A DNA stretch of 64,000 nucleotides from Brevibacterium casei CIP 102111 (GTDB lineage Bacteria > Actinomycetota > Actinomycetes > Actinomycetales > Brevibacteriaceae), in NCBI RefSeq assembly GCF_900169275.1, contig NZ_FXZC01000005.1:1-64000 (forward strand), written 5' to 3'. Positions 46,709 to 54,630 of this stretch are shown in pieces; the stretch's first letter is position 1, and each line of letters opens with the position of its first letter. Both the position numbers and the translations under genes were made by a program. Under the pieces are notes generated by a model. The model saw nothing but the letters and a program-made list of their open reading frames with translations, was not told the origin of the DNA and made no database searches.

Positions 46709-47980
46709 ATGACCCCGACCCCGCCCAGCCGACAGGCCTGGGTCATCCTCGTCGTCGGAGTGGCCTCGCAGATGGCGGCGACGGTGGCGATCACCGGTCC
46801 CGCTTTCCTCATCCCGCACCTCACCCGCGAGCTCGGCTACTCGCTCACCCAGGCAGGCACCGTCGCGGTGGCCCCGAGCTTCGGACTTCTCCTCACGCTC
46901 ATCGCCTGGGGCGCCTTCGCCGACCGGTTCGGGGAGAGGCTCGCGATGTCACTCGGTCTCGGCCTCACCGCGCTCGCCTCGGCTGCGGCCGTCGCCGTCG
47001 CCGGCTCACCGATTCTGCTCACCGTCGCCATCGCCGCCTCGGGTGCCGCAGCCGCCTCGGTGAACTCGGCGAGCGGTCGCGTCGTCATCGGCTGGTTCCC
47101 CCGACACCGCCGGGGGCTTGCGATGGGCATCCGGCAGATGTCCCAGCCCCTGGGCACTGCGCTCGCCGCCCTCACCGTCCCACCCATCGCCGCCGCCGGC
47201 GGCATCGCCGCCTACCTCTGGTTCGCCGCCGCCGTCACCGCGCTCATGACGATCGTGTGCGTCCTCCTCGTCCGCAATCCTCCCCCCGCCGAGGCGGCCC
47301 CGAGTCTCGTGCCCACCGCCGAGGACGACGGGGTTCGGGGGAGTGCGGGAGCCGAGGAGACGGATCGTGTCAGGCAGAGCGGGGGAGCCGCCTCGGCGGG
47401 GAATCCCTACCGGTCGGATGCCTTCCTCTGGCGCATCCACGTCGTCTCCGCACTCCTCGTCGTCCCCCAGTTCGCATTGTCGACGTACGGACTCATCTGG
47501 CTCATCGCCGACCAGGGCGTCTCGGCGGCGATGGCCGGAGGCATCGTCGCCGCCGCTCAGCTCACCGGTGCTCTCGGGCGTCTCGTCGTCGGCGGTGCCT
47601 CGGACGCGCTCGGAACTCGAGTGGGCCTCATCCGCGTCATCGCCATCGCGGCCTGCGCACTCACGGCCGGCCTCGCCCTCGTCTCCCTCACCTCTCTTCC
47701 CGTCATCGCCGCGATCGTCTTCGTCCTCGCCTCGACGGTGTCCGTCGCCGACAACGGACTCGCGTTCGCCTCGGTGGCCGAGGCGGCAGGCCCCCGCTGG
47801 TCGGGGAAGGCGCTGGGAGCCCAGAACACGGGACAGTTCGCGGTCTCCGCCCTCGTCGGGCCCGGCCTCGGCGCGCTCATCACCGTGCTCGGATACCCGC
47901 TGTCGTTCGCGATCGTCGCCGTGTTCCCCCTCATCGGGGCAGGGCTGGTTCCGAAAGGCGACATCGATCGCATAACCTGA
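46709..47980 (+). CDS. MFS transporter
   Basis: This 423-residue protein has twelve hydrophobic segments in two halves, typical of the major facilitator superfamily. WGAFADRFGERLAM is the loop 2-3 motif A, and SGRVVIGWFPRHRRGLAMGIRQMSQPLG resembles motif regions of the NarK/OFA-type or CynX-like MFS permeases. The central loop (about residues 195-230) is acidic, poorly conserved and encodes two copies of the recurrent 9-mer (47287 and 47390). The substrate is unknown. It is monocistronic and follows the tRNA gene. Confidence 0.9.
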   Translation: MTPTPPSRQAWVILVVGVASQMAATVAITGPAFLIPHLTRELGYSLTQAGTVAVAPSFGLLLTLIAWGAFADRFGERLAMSLGLGLTALASAAAVAVAGSPILLTVAIAASGAAAASVNSASGRVVIGWFPRHRRGLAMGIRQMSQPLGTALAALTVPPIAAAGGIAAYLWFAAAVTALMTIVCVLLVRNPPPAEAAPSLVPTAEDDGVRGSAGAEETDRVRQSGGAASAGNPYRSDAFLWRIHVVSALLVVPQFALSTYGLIWLIADQGVSAAMAGGIVAAAQLTGALGRLVVGGASDALGTRVGLIRVIAIAACALTAGLALVSLTSLPVIAAIVFVLASTVSVADNGLAFASVAEAAGPRWSGKALGAQNTGQFAVSALVGPGLGALITVLGYPLSFAIVAVFPLIGAGLVPKGDIDRIT

Positions 47981-48071
47981 TGTTCACCTCGACCCAATAC
48001 CGTCCCAGTTGCCGGCACCGCTCCCCACAATCCCCACCCGGTGCAGGCACCGCCGAAGCGAAGGAGAGACC

Positions 48072-48974
48072 GTGTCCATCCTGCCGAACGAGAACCTGCG
48101 CGAGTACATCGACAAGCTGCGCATCGAGGGATACACGGTCACCGACAGTCACACCCCGGACCCGCAGCTCATCGATCCGCTCGGACGCGCCGTCGAGACC
48201 TGGCGTGAAGGCTACCCGTACCCGGACCTCATGGACCGGGAGGAGTACGAGATCGAGAAGTACCGCCTCCAGGTCGAGCTGCTGAAGTTCCAGTACTGGG
48301 GGCAGGACACGGACGCCAAGCACGTCGTCGTCTTCGAAGGACGCGACGCCGCAGGCAAGGGCGGGACGATCAAACGTTTCACCGAGCACCTCAACCCGCG
48401 TGCGGCGAGAGTGGTGGCACTCAACAAGCCCTCGGACCGGGAGGCCGGTCAGTGGTACTTCCAGCGCTACATCTCGCACCTGCCGACCAGCGGCGAGATC
48501 GTCATGTTCGACCGTTCGTGGTACAACCGGGCCAATGTCGAACGGGTCATGGGCTTCTGCACGGAATCCGAGTACCAGACGTTCATGGAGCAGGCTCCCG
48601 TGTTCGAGAAGATGCTCATCGACTCCGACGTCCACGTCACGAAGTTCTGGTTCTCCGTCACCCAGCGCGAGCAGCGCACCCGGTTCGCCATCCGACAGAT
48701 CGACCCCGTCCGCCGATGGAAGCTCTCGCCGATGGACCTCGAGTCCCTGGGACGGTGGGACGACTACACGCTCGCGAAGGAGGAGACCTTCCGGCGCACC
48801 GACACCGACCACGCTCCGTGGATCACGATCAAGAGCAATGACAAGAAGCGCGCGAGGCTCAATGCGATGCGCTACTTCCTCAACCAGTTCGACTACGCGG
48901 GCAAGGACACCTCGGTCGTCTACGCCCCGGATCCCCTTCTCGTGCGCCGCGGACGCGACGCCGTCGACGACTGA
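48072..48974 (+). CDS. ppk2: Polyphosphate kinase 2
   Basis: This 300-residue PPK2 family enzyme transfers phosphate between polyphosphate and nucleoside di- or monophosphates. The Walker A region is FEGRDAAGKGGTIKR (about 88-102), Walker B is VMFDRSWYNRANVERVMGFC, and the lid has TQREQRTRFAIRQIDPVRRWKLSPMDLES. APWITIKSNDKKRARLNAMRYFL is the C-terminal signature. The GTG start has AAGGAGAG 3-4 nt upstream. The single-domain form fits class I, which usually favours NDP phosphorylation; this is not certain. Confidence 0.93.
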   Translation: MSILPNENLREYIDKLRIEGYTVTDSHTPDPQLIDPLGRAVETWREGYPYPDLMDREEYEIEKYRLQVELLKFQYWGQDTDAKHVVVFEGRDAAGKGGTIKRFTEHLNPRAARVVALNKPSDREAGQWYFQRYISHLPTSGEIVMFDRSWYNRANVERVMGFCTESEYQTFMEQAPVFEKMLIDSDVHVTKFWFSVTQREQRTRFAIRQIDPVRRWKLSPMDLESLGRWDDYTLAKEETFRRTDTDHAPWITIKSNDKKRARLNAMRYFLNQFDYAGKDTSVVYAPDPLLVRRGRDAVDD

Positions 48975-49004
48975 GCATCGACGACACCAGCCGCCGACGA
49001 CACA

Positions 49005-49044
49005 GACCAGCCGCCGACGACGGGTGCGTCATCGGCGGCTGGTC
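49005..49044. terminator. Terminator after ppk2
   Basis: GACCAGCCGCCGA pairs perfectly with TCGGCGGCTGGTC over a 14-nt loop. The left arm sequence ACCAGCCGCCGACGACA also occurs just upstream (near 48985) as a direct repeat. Confidence 0.72.
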
Positions 49045-49066
49045 GGCAGGGCTGGGTCTCGGGCGC

Positions 49067-49339
49067 TCAGGCCGGAGGCTCCGGGGGTCCGTCGTCCTGA
49101 GATGACGAGTCGTCCGTGAGGACGGCGTCGACATCGACCGGACCTGCGTCCTCGGAGCCGAACTTCTCCGAGTCGACCTCGTGCTCCTCGGTCTTCCCGT
49201 CGCTGCTCGACGCACTGCCTCCCACGGAGTGCTCGTCGCGGTCGACAGTGACCTTCGGTGCGGTGGTCTCTGCCACGGCCGGTTTCGAGCTCTTGTCCGG
49301 CACGGTCTCGTCGGTGGTGTGCTCATCGTCGGTGCTCAT
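49067..49339 (-). CDS. Small acidic disordered protein
   Basis: This 90-residue protein has no recognised family. It is made mostly of Asp, Glu, Ser, Thr and Val, with no Cys, no Trp and no hydrophobic core (MSTDDEHTTDETVPDKSSKP at the start, DDSSSQDDGPPEPPA at the end). Its GGAGGAGG ribosome-binding site is one of the strongest in the window, which argues that it is real. It lies 85 bp after the SDR gene on the same strand and may be co-transcribed with it. A role in osmotic or desiccation stress is only a guess. Confidence 0.62.
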   Translation of the reverse strand: MSTDDEHTTDETVPDKSSKPAVAETTAPKVTVDRDEHSVGGSASSSDGKTEEHEVDSEKFGSEDAGPVDVDAVLTDDSSSQDDGPPEPPA

Positions 49340-49424
49340 GTCTGCCTCCTCCTTCGTCGTGGTGGTTCGTCGGGCGTGGGTGCCCGGCGTCTGTGGGATG
49401 CGGGTGCGCCGGTGCCGGCTGCGG

Positions 49425-50318
49425 TCACGGCGAGGGCTCGCCGCCGTTGACGTTGAGCGTCTCACCGATGACGTAGCTCGATTCGGGCGAGGTGAGGAAG
49501 ACGTAAGCGGGGGCCACCTCGGTGGGCTGTCCGGCCCGTCCGATCGGCGTCGACTTCCCGAACTCCGGCAGCGCCTCCTTGGGCTGGCCGTCGGAGACCT
49601 GGAGCGGAGTCCAGAACGGGCCCGGGGCGACCGCGTTGACGCGGATGCCCTGCGGGGCCAGCTGCTGGGCGAGGCCCTTGGTGAAGTTGTTGATCGCCGC
49701 CTTCGTCGAGGCGTAGTCGATGAGATGGGCCGAGGGGCTGTAGGCCTGGACCGAAGTCGTGTTGACGATCGTCGACCCGGCAGGCAGCAGCGGGATCGCT
49801 GCCTTGGAGATGCGGAAGATCGCCGCGATGTTCGTCTGATAGGTCGCGTCCCACTGCTCATCGCTGAGGTCGGCGATGTCCTCGACGGAGATCTGGCGTC
49901 CGGCATTGTTGACCACGGCGTCGAGCCCGCCGAGGGCGCTGGCTGCGGACTCGACGAGTTCGCGGCAGAACTGGGCGTCGCTGAGGTCGCCGGGGAGGAG
50001 GTGGACGCTCTGCCCGGTCGCCTCGATGACCGTCTTCACCGCCTCGGCGTCGGGCTGCTCCTCGGGGAAGTAGTTGAGGGCGACATCGGCGCCCTCCCGG
50101 GCGAAGGCGATGGCCACGGCGGCGCCGATTCCCGAGTCGCCGCCGGTGATGAGCGCCTTGCGCCCAGTCAGCCTGCCGGTGCCGCGGTATGAGTCCTCTC
50201 CGCGGTCGGTCTGGGGTTCGAGGTCGCGGTCCAGGCCGGGTTCCGGCTGGTCCTGCTCGGGTGGGCTGATGACCGGGTAGCGGGTCACGGGATTCTGGAA
50301 GGTCAGCTGGTCCGCCAT
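49425..50318 (-). CDS. SDR family oxidoreductase, YghA-like
   Basis: This 297-residue protein is a classical short-chain dehydrogenase with an extended N terminus (PEPGLDRDLEPQTDRGEDSY), as in the YghA/GsiII-type stress-linked group. ALITGGDSGIGAAVA (about 56-69) binds NAD(P), NNAGRQ follows, and the catalytic Ser189, Tyr202 and Lys206 lie in NTTSVQAY and YASTKAA. VAPGPFWTPL and YVIGETLNVNGG end the domain. The ATG at 50318 has AAGGAG upstream; 50354 is a weaker alternative. The substrate is unknown. Confidence 0.92.
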   Translation of the reverse strand: MADQLTFQNPVTRYPVISPPEQDQPEPGLDRDLEPQTDRGEDSYRGTGRLTGRKALITGGDSGIGAAVAIAFAREGADVALNYFPEEQPDAEAVKTVIEATGQSVHLLPGDLSDAQFCRELVESAASALGGLDAVVNNAGRQISVEDIADLSDEQWDATYQTNIAAIFRISKAAIPLLPAGSTIVNTTSVQAYSPSAHLIDYASTKAAINNFTKGLAQQLAPQGIRVNAVAPGPFWTPLQVSDGQPKEALPEFGKSTPIGRAGQPTEVAPAYVFLTSPESSYVIGETLNVNGGEPSP

Positions 50319-50473
50319 TGTCGGCTCCTTCGTCGGGTGCTTCCGATACGGCATGGTGCCTTGCTTTCAACGGTAGTCTCGACAAGGCGTGGGCGCAAGG
50401 CCGACCGGACGGTGACTGCGCCGCCGGCTCCCCTCCGCCGAGGTTGACCGTGGAGCCGGTGATGACAGCGATG

Positions 50474-50506
50474 CGGCCGGGTGGAAGGGGAAAGACCACC
50501 CGGCCG
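50474..50506 (-). terminator. Terminator after the TIGR01906 gene
   Basis: CGGCCGGGTGG and CCACCCGGCCG form an 11-bp stem with an 11-nt loop. A second small hairpin ACCGTGC-GAGC-GCACGGT lies at 50538-50555, closer to the gene end. The 50319-50561 gap carries no other gene that I can support. Confidence 0.65.
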
Positions 50507-50561
50507 GAACCGTGGGGGCGCTCACGCGCCGTGGGAGACCGTGCGAGCGCACGGTGTGGAA

Positions 50562-51680
50562 TCAGATCGCGTCGGCCGCTTCGCGCTGAGCCCTGCGGGC
50601 GGCGCGGCGCTTCTTGTGACCGGCGAAGCTGAAGAGGAAGACGATGATGGCGAGCAGCAGGAATATCGCTCCGGCGCCGATGCCCGCATCGACCCAGAAC
50701 TGCGGCGGGAAGAGCCGGATGAGTGAATCGTCGGCGTAGAACTCCCACGTGCCGTCGGCGAAGAAGATGCGGTGGAAGCCGCGGAAGAAGCTCTCCCAGC
50801 CCAGCAGTGCGACGACTGCGATGCCGGCCATGGCGATGATGCTGAAGATCGCGCCGAGCCGGAAGCCGAAGCGCATCCCCATGCCGCCCTTGCGCGAGAG
50901 GTAGAGCGAGAAGAGCACGGTGCCGATGAAGGCGACGATCGCGATGAGGTAGAGCAGAGAGATGAGCCCTTTGACATCGGCCATGTGGTTGAGCTCGTCG
51001 GAGATGAAGACCGGTTCTCCGGTGGGCAGGATGACATCGGCGAGGTAGCGCCGGGAGTCGAGGTTGTGGAGGTAGTCGATGACGTACGTCGCGTAGTGCT
51101 CGCGATCGGCCTGGCCGAACCCGAACTGGTCGGCGGGGAAGCCGGGGCGGAAGTACTCGAACTTGAGGAACATCCCCGAGGCGATCGTCCGCACGGCCAG
51201 GGCGAGGAGGATGAAGGGCACCGAGAGGGCGATCCAGATCGTGCCGATGATCTCGAGCGGGTTCCTCCGCCGCTCCGGGAACTCGGGTTCATGGGTGTCG
51301 CGCGAGGTCGCCGCCTTCGTCACCGCCGCCCAGTCGGCATCGCTCATCACCGAGGACCGGGAGCCGGTCGTCGCGGCCGTGTTCGACGTCGCGGCGGGCG
51401 CCGCCGAGGTGTCCGCCTGGTGCGCTGGGACCTCCCGGGTCCGTGCGGTGTCCTGGGGGGCGGTGGAATGGGCGGGGGTGACCCGAACCGGTCCCGTCGA
51501 GGGCCGGGGTTCGTCCTTGCGGATCGGGTCCGTGATCGGATCGAACGCCTCGGTGTCGGTCGACGGGTCGTTCGCTGCCGTCAGCGGTGCCTTCGACGGT
51601 GTCTCGGCAGCACTGTGCGACCCCGAGCTCATTCGCCTGCTCAGAAGGTCATCGGTCTCGTTCTTCTCGTCTCCAGCCAC
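50562..51680 (-). CDS. TIGR01906 family integral membrane protein
   Basis: This 372-residue protein has a Pro/Thr/Ala-rich disordered N terminus (1-140) and five hydrophobic segments. The ordered part begins EIIGTIWIALSVPFILLALAVRT, has an outside loop with ATYVIDYLHNLDSRRYLADVILPTGEPVFISDELNHMADV, and continues with LYLIAIVAFIGTVLFSLYLS and two more helices before a basic tail. HMADVK and the loop match the TIGR01906/DUF1461 membrane family. Its function is unknown. Confidence 0.85.
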   Translation of the reverse strand: MAGDEKNETDDLLSRRMSSGSHSAAETPSKAPLTAANDPSTDTEAFDPITDPIRKDEPRPSTGPVRVTPAHSTAPQDTARTREVPAHQADTSAAPAATSNTAATTGSRSSVMSDADWAAVTKAATSRDTHEPEFPERRRNPLEIIGTIWIALSVPFILLALAVRTIASGMFLKFEYFRPGFPADQFGFGQADREHYATYVIDYLHNLDSRRYLADVILPTGEPVFISDELNHMADVKGLISLLYLIAIVAFIGTVLFSLYLSRKGGMGMRFGFRLGAIFSIIAMAGIAVVALLGWESFFRGFHRIFFADGTWEFYADDSLIRLFPPQFWVDAGIGAGAIFLLLAIIVFLFSFAGHKKRRAARRAQREAADAI

Positions 51681-51805
51681 GTTCCCATTGTCAGCGACGG
51701 GTGCCGGAGAGCCCGGGAGGACACGCCCTGAAGCCGGAGATCGCCGAGGCGGCAGGTCCGCCGGTGGGGGAGCCCGGTCCCAGTCTGCTCACCGTCAGGG
51801 GCGCG

Positions 51806-52732
51806 TCATCCGAACAGCGCGGCGACGATGACGAGGGTGGGCACCGCGAGGACGGTCGTGATGAAGACGGCGTCGCGCATGAGCGCCTCGGACTGCCGGT
51901 ACTGCATCGAGTAGATGTAGACGTTCTGCGCCGTCGGCAGACTCGAGGTGACGATGATAGCGAAGAGGTCGATGCCCGAGTAGCCGAGCAGGGGACCGCC
52001 GATGACCCATGCGACGAGCGGTTGGAGAACGAGCTTGCCGACGGTGATGTAGCTCAGCTGTGAGCGCGTCCCCCTCACCGGCAGCGCCCAGCCGTCCTTG
52101 AGGGAGATCCCGAAGGCGAGCAGGGCACCGGGCACCGCGGTCGCCCCGATCATGTCGATGGGTTCGAAGACGAAGCGGGGGAGTTCGAAGCCGGTCGCCG
52201 AGGCTGCCACCCCGGCCGCGGCACCGAGGAGGATCGGATTCTTGAGCACCTGGAGGATCGTCGAGTACCAGTGTGTGTCGTGCTTCTTCTTCCCCGCCGC
52301 GTCGAGCACGGCCATGCCGATGGGGGCGAGGATGATGAGTTGGAAGAGCAGGACCGGAGCGACATAGCCGACGTCGTGGAGGACGTAGGCGGCGATGGGG
52401 ATGCCGAGATTGCCGATGTTGACGTAGCTGACCGCCCATGCGGAGAACATCGCCTCGCCTGTGCTGCGCTTCCTGATCCAGCGGGTGAGGGCGAAGAGGA
52501 CGAAGCCGGCGATAAGCGAGGACCCGCCCGTGGCGAGGAGGGCCGAGTTGAAGATGAGCCCGAGGTCGGTCTGGGAGACCGTGACGTAGAGGAGTGTCGG
52601 GGTGCCCGCATAGAAGACGAGCTTCGCGATGACCTGCTGACCGGTGGGGCCGAGCACCCCGGAGCGTCCCAGCAGGAACCCGACGAGGATGACCCCGGCG
52701 ATGACGGCGAATCCTTCGAATACGGCCAGCAT
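51806..52732 (-). CDS. AEC family (auxin efflux carrier type) transporter
   Basis: This 308-residue protein has about ten membrane helices in the AEC arrangement. EGFAVIAGVILVGFLLGRSGVLG begins it, NIGNLGIPIAAYVLHDVGYVAPVLLFQLIILAPIGMAVLD contains the conserved GN.G.P crossing, and the C-terminal half has GATAVPGALLAFGISLKDGWALP and ITSSLPTAQNVYIYSMQYRQSEALMRD. AEC proteins are often malonate or other organic anion transporters; the substrate here is open. Confidence 0.9.
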   Translation of the reverse strand: MLAVFEGFAVIAGVILVGFLLGRSGVLGPTGQQVIAKLVFYAGTPTLLYVTVSQTDLGLIFNSALLATGGSSLIAGFVLFALTRWIRKRSTGEAMFSAWAVSYVNIGNLGIPIAAYVLHDVGYVAPVLLFQLIILAPIGMAVLDAAGKKKHDTHWYSTILQVLKNPILLGAAAGVAASATGFELPRFVFEPIDMIGATAVPGALLAFGISLKDGWALPVRGTRSQLSYITVGKLVLQPLVAWVIGGPLLGYSGIDLFAIIVTSSLPTAQNVYIYSMQYRQSEALMRDAVFITTVLAVPTLVIVAALFG

Positions 52733-52785
52733 GGCTTACCGGTGGTCCTCGCTTCCTGGGGCCTCGGCGGACGGGCAGGGGCGGG

Positions 52786-53106
52786 TCAGGCGGTCTCGCC
52801 GCGGGCGTCGACGGCGAGGTGGGCCGCTCCTGCGGAGGCGGCAGTGACCGTGAGCACCGCAGGCCAGGCGCCGATCTTCTTCGCCAGCGGGTGGGAGAGC
52901 CCGAAGCCGCCGAGGTAGCCCAGGCCGAGTGCGGTCGCGGTCGGCCACCCACGCTTGGCGTACCACGTGCGGGCGGCGTAGGCGCCGGCAGCGGCGAGCA
53001 CGACGCCGCCGAGGGGCCGGATGCCGGTTTCGCGAGCGGTGAGGAACCCGCCGACGAGGCCGAGGGCGACGAGCGGGGCGGTGGAGACTTCGTGTGCGTC
53101 CTTCAT
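52786..53106 (-). CDS. Hypothetical small membrane protein
   Basis: This 106-residue protein has three short hydrophobic segments (TAPLVALGLVGGFLTA, GGVVLAAAGAYAARTWYA, VLTVTAASAGAAHLAV) and conserved small residues. I cannot name its family. It starts at the ATG at 53106 behind a GGAGGG site. It lies between the AEC transporter gene (53 bp downstream) and the DUF202 pair, all on the same strand, so joint transcription is possible. Confidence 0.68.
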   Translation of the reverse strand: MKDAHEVSTAPLVALGLVGGFLTARETGIRPLGGVVLAAAGAYAARTWYAKRGWPTATALGLGYLGGFGLSHPLAKKIGAWPAVLTVTAASAGAAHLAVDARGETA

Positions 53107-53194
53107 GCCCTCCAGTCTAGAGACGCCGTCGGCCCCGCGGTCACGCGGTCTCACGACGAGGAACGTCGATTCGCCGCTCAGCCTCCGGAAGGAC

Positions 53195-53536
53195 TCAGCC
53201 GACGGTGAGTCGGATCACCGAGGCGATGCCGAGGCCGGCGATGAGGCACACCGAGGTGGTCAGGCCGAGGATCGGCCACGGACTCGGCCTGCCGCGCTCG
53301 TCGCGGATGGATCCTGACCCGGCCCGGTACCGATGGACCTGGAGGGAGATCACCGCGGCCGCGAGTCCGATGCAGACGACGAAGACGGCGACGGAGAGGA
53401 CGGGGAAGAGGGTGATCCAGCGGATGAAGAGGAGGCTGACGACCGTCATCGTCAGACTCGTGCGCAGCCACGACTGGGTCGTGCGCTCCGGCTGCAGGCC
53501 GGGGTCCTCGTGCGGGGCCAGCCTGGGCGCGCTCAC
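53195..53536 (-). CDS. DUF202 family membrane protein
   Basis: This 113-residue protein matches DUF202. The hallmark LQPERTTQSWLRTSLTMTVVSLLFIRW is near the N terminus, and two more helices follow (VLSVAVFVVCIGLAAAVIS and ILGLTTSVCLIAGLGIASVI). Its GTG start overlaps the stop codon of the upstream DUF202 gene (GTGA), a choice that also removes about 40 unrelated residues. Function is unknown; the pair is probably a membrane complex. Confidence 0.85.
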   Translation of the reverse strand: MSAPRLAPHEDPGLQPERTTQSWLRTSLTMTVVSLLFIRWITLFPVLSVAVFVVCIGLAAAVISLQVHRYRAGSGSIRDERGRPSPWPILGLTTSVCLIAGLGIASVIRLTVG

Positions 53537-53913
53537 AGCACTCCGGCGAAGACGAGGACGAGCAGTCCCGCTCCCAGTGCCGAGGCGAGGCTGACGATGG
53601 GGATGATGAGCGGCAGCGGCAGCGACTGCTTGCGGCGCATCGCCGCTTCGATCCGGTACCACCGGAACGCCGCTCCGGCGGCGAGGACGAAGCCGATGGC
53701 CATGAGCACGATCGACAGCGTCGCCCGCAGGCCCGGGGAGAAGATCTCCCCGGTGAAGGCCTCGACGGCGATGCCGCCGCCGATGAAGGCCAGCGCCGTG
53801 CGGATCCAGGACAGGAACGTGCGTTCGTTCGCCAGGGTGAAGCGGGGGTCGGGATCCTCCCCGTCGGGAAACATCCGACGGGCGAGTCGGCCGCGTGCAT
53901 CATCGGATTCCAC
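53533..53913 (-). CDS. YidH/DUF202 family membrane protein
   Basis: This 126-residue protein is of the YidH type: DPRFTLANERTFLSWIRTALAFIGGGIAVEAF is the family hallmark, followed by TLSIVLMAIGFVLAAGAAF and LIIPIVSLASALGAGLLVLVFAG. The GTG start at 53913 follows a TATCCT box on the minus strand (53920-53925) by 6 nt and so may be leaderless. It is translationally coupled to the second DUF202 gene. Function is unknown. Confidence 0.88.
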   Translation of the reverse strand: MESDDARGRLARRMFPDGEDPDPRFTLANERTFLSWIRTALAFIGGGIAVEAFTGEIFSPGLRATLSIVLMAIGFVLAAGAAFRWYRIEAAMRRKQSLPLPLIIPIVSLASALGAGLLVLVFAGVL

Positions 53914-54046
53914 GTTCCGAGGATACACGCGCAGGCTCGCCGACCGGGGTCGACGTCCGGGATGAGCGTGGTGCGGCGACGGGACATCGGCGGCGCAGGC
54001 TCGGGGCGAAGGCTGTGTCAGGGCCGCCGGATACGGTGGCACCATC

Positions 54047-54475
54047 ATGGACGATCACCAGCTGGACCAGCGGATCAGGCGCATCACCCGGGCGCCGTTC
54101 CGATCGCGCTTCCACCTCCGCGGGGCCGAGCTCGACTATGTCCTCGACCGGGCACCGGAGACCGTGCGAGCGCACGCCGAGGACTTCATCGCCACCCGTC
54201 TGGCGCCGGCCCACCCGCCGAAGGACGGCAAGCAGACACCGTGGAAGGGACACCCGGTCTTCCTCGCCCAGCATGCGACGGGGACGTGCTGTCGCACGTG
54301 CCTGCAGAACAGCCACGGCATCGCCGCCGGACATGCCCTCACCGAGGCGGAGCAGGCCGACGTCGTCGCCGTCATCTGCCGGTGGATCGAACTCGAGGCC
54401 GCAGCCGCCCCGCCGAGGCGACCGTCCCCGCAGCCGGAGCGGGAGAGGAGGTTGCCTCAGCCCACCCTGTTCTGA
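54047..54475 (+). CDS. DUF4186 domain protein
   Basis: This 142-residue protein matches DUF4186. The core is PFRSRFHLRGAELDYV, then KGHPVFLAQHATGTCCRTCLQNSHGI with a CCRTC cluster and two His that could bind a metal, and LTEAEQADVVAVICRWIE. A basic, Pro/Arg-rich tail ends it. Function is unknown. It stands alone between the divergent DUF202 pair and the transporter gene. Confidence 0.88.
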   Translation: MDDHQLDQRIRRITRAPFRSRFHLRGAELDYVLDRAPETVRAHAEDFIATRLAPAHPPKDGKQTPWKGHPVFLAQHATGTCCRTCLQNSHGIAAGHALTEAEQADVVAVICRWIELEAAAAPPRRPSPQPERERRLPQPTLF

Positions 54476-54630
54476 CGTTTCCCGCCCGGCCCGTGCCCTT
54501 CGTCCCGTGCCGGTCCCAAGGACCCCGCCGCCCTGCGCTGTCCGCAATCCGGGGTGCCGTGTGGTGGGCGACACACCCTGTCGTAGCATGTCTCCAGACC
54601 CGTGTGGGTCGATGTCGACGAAGGAGACGC

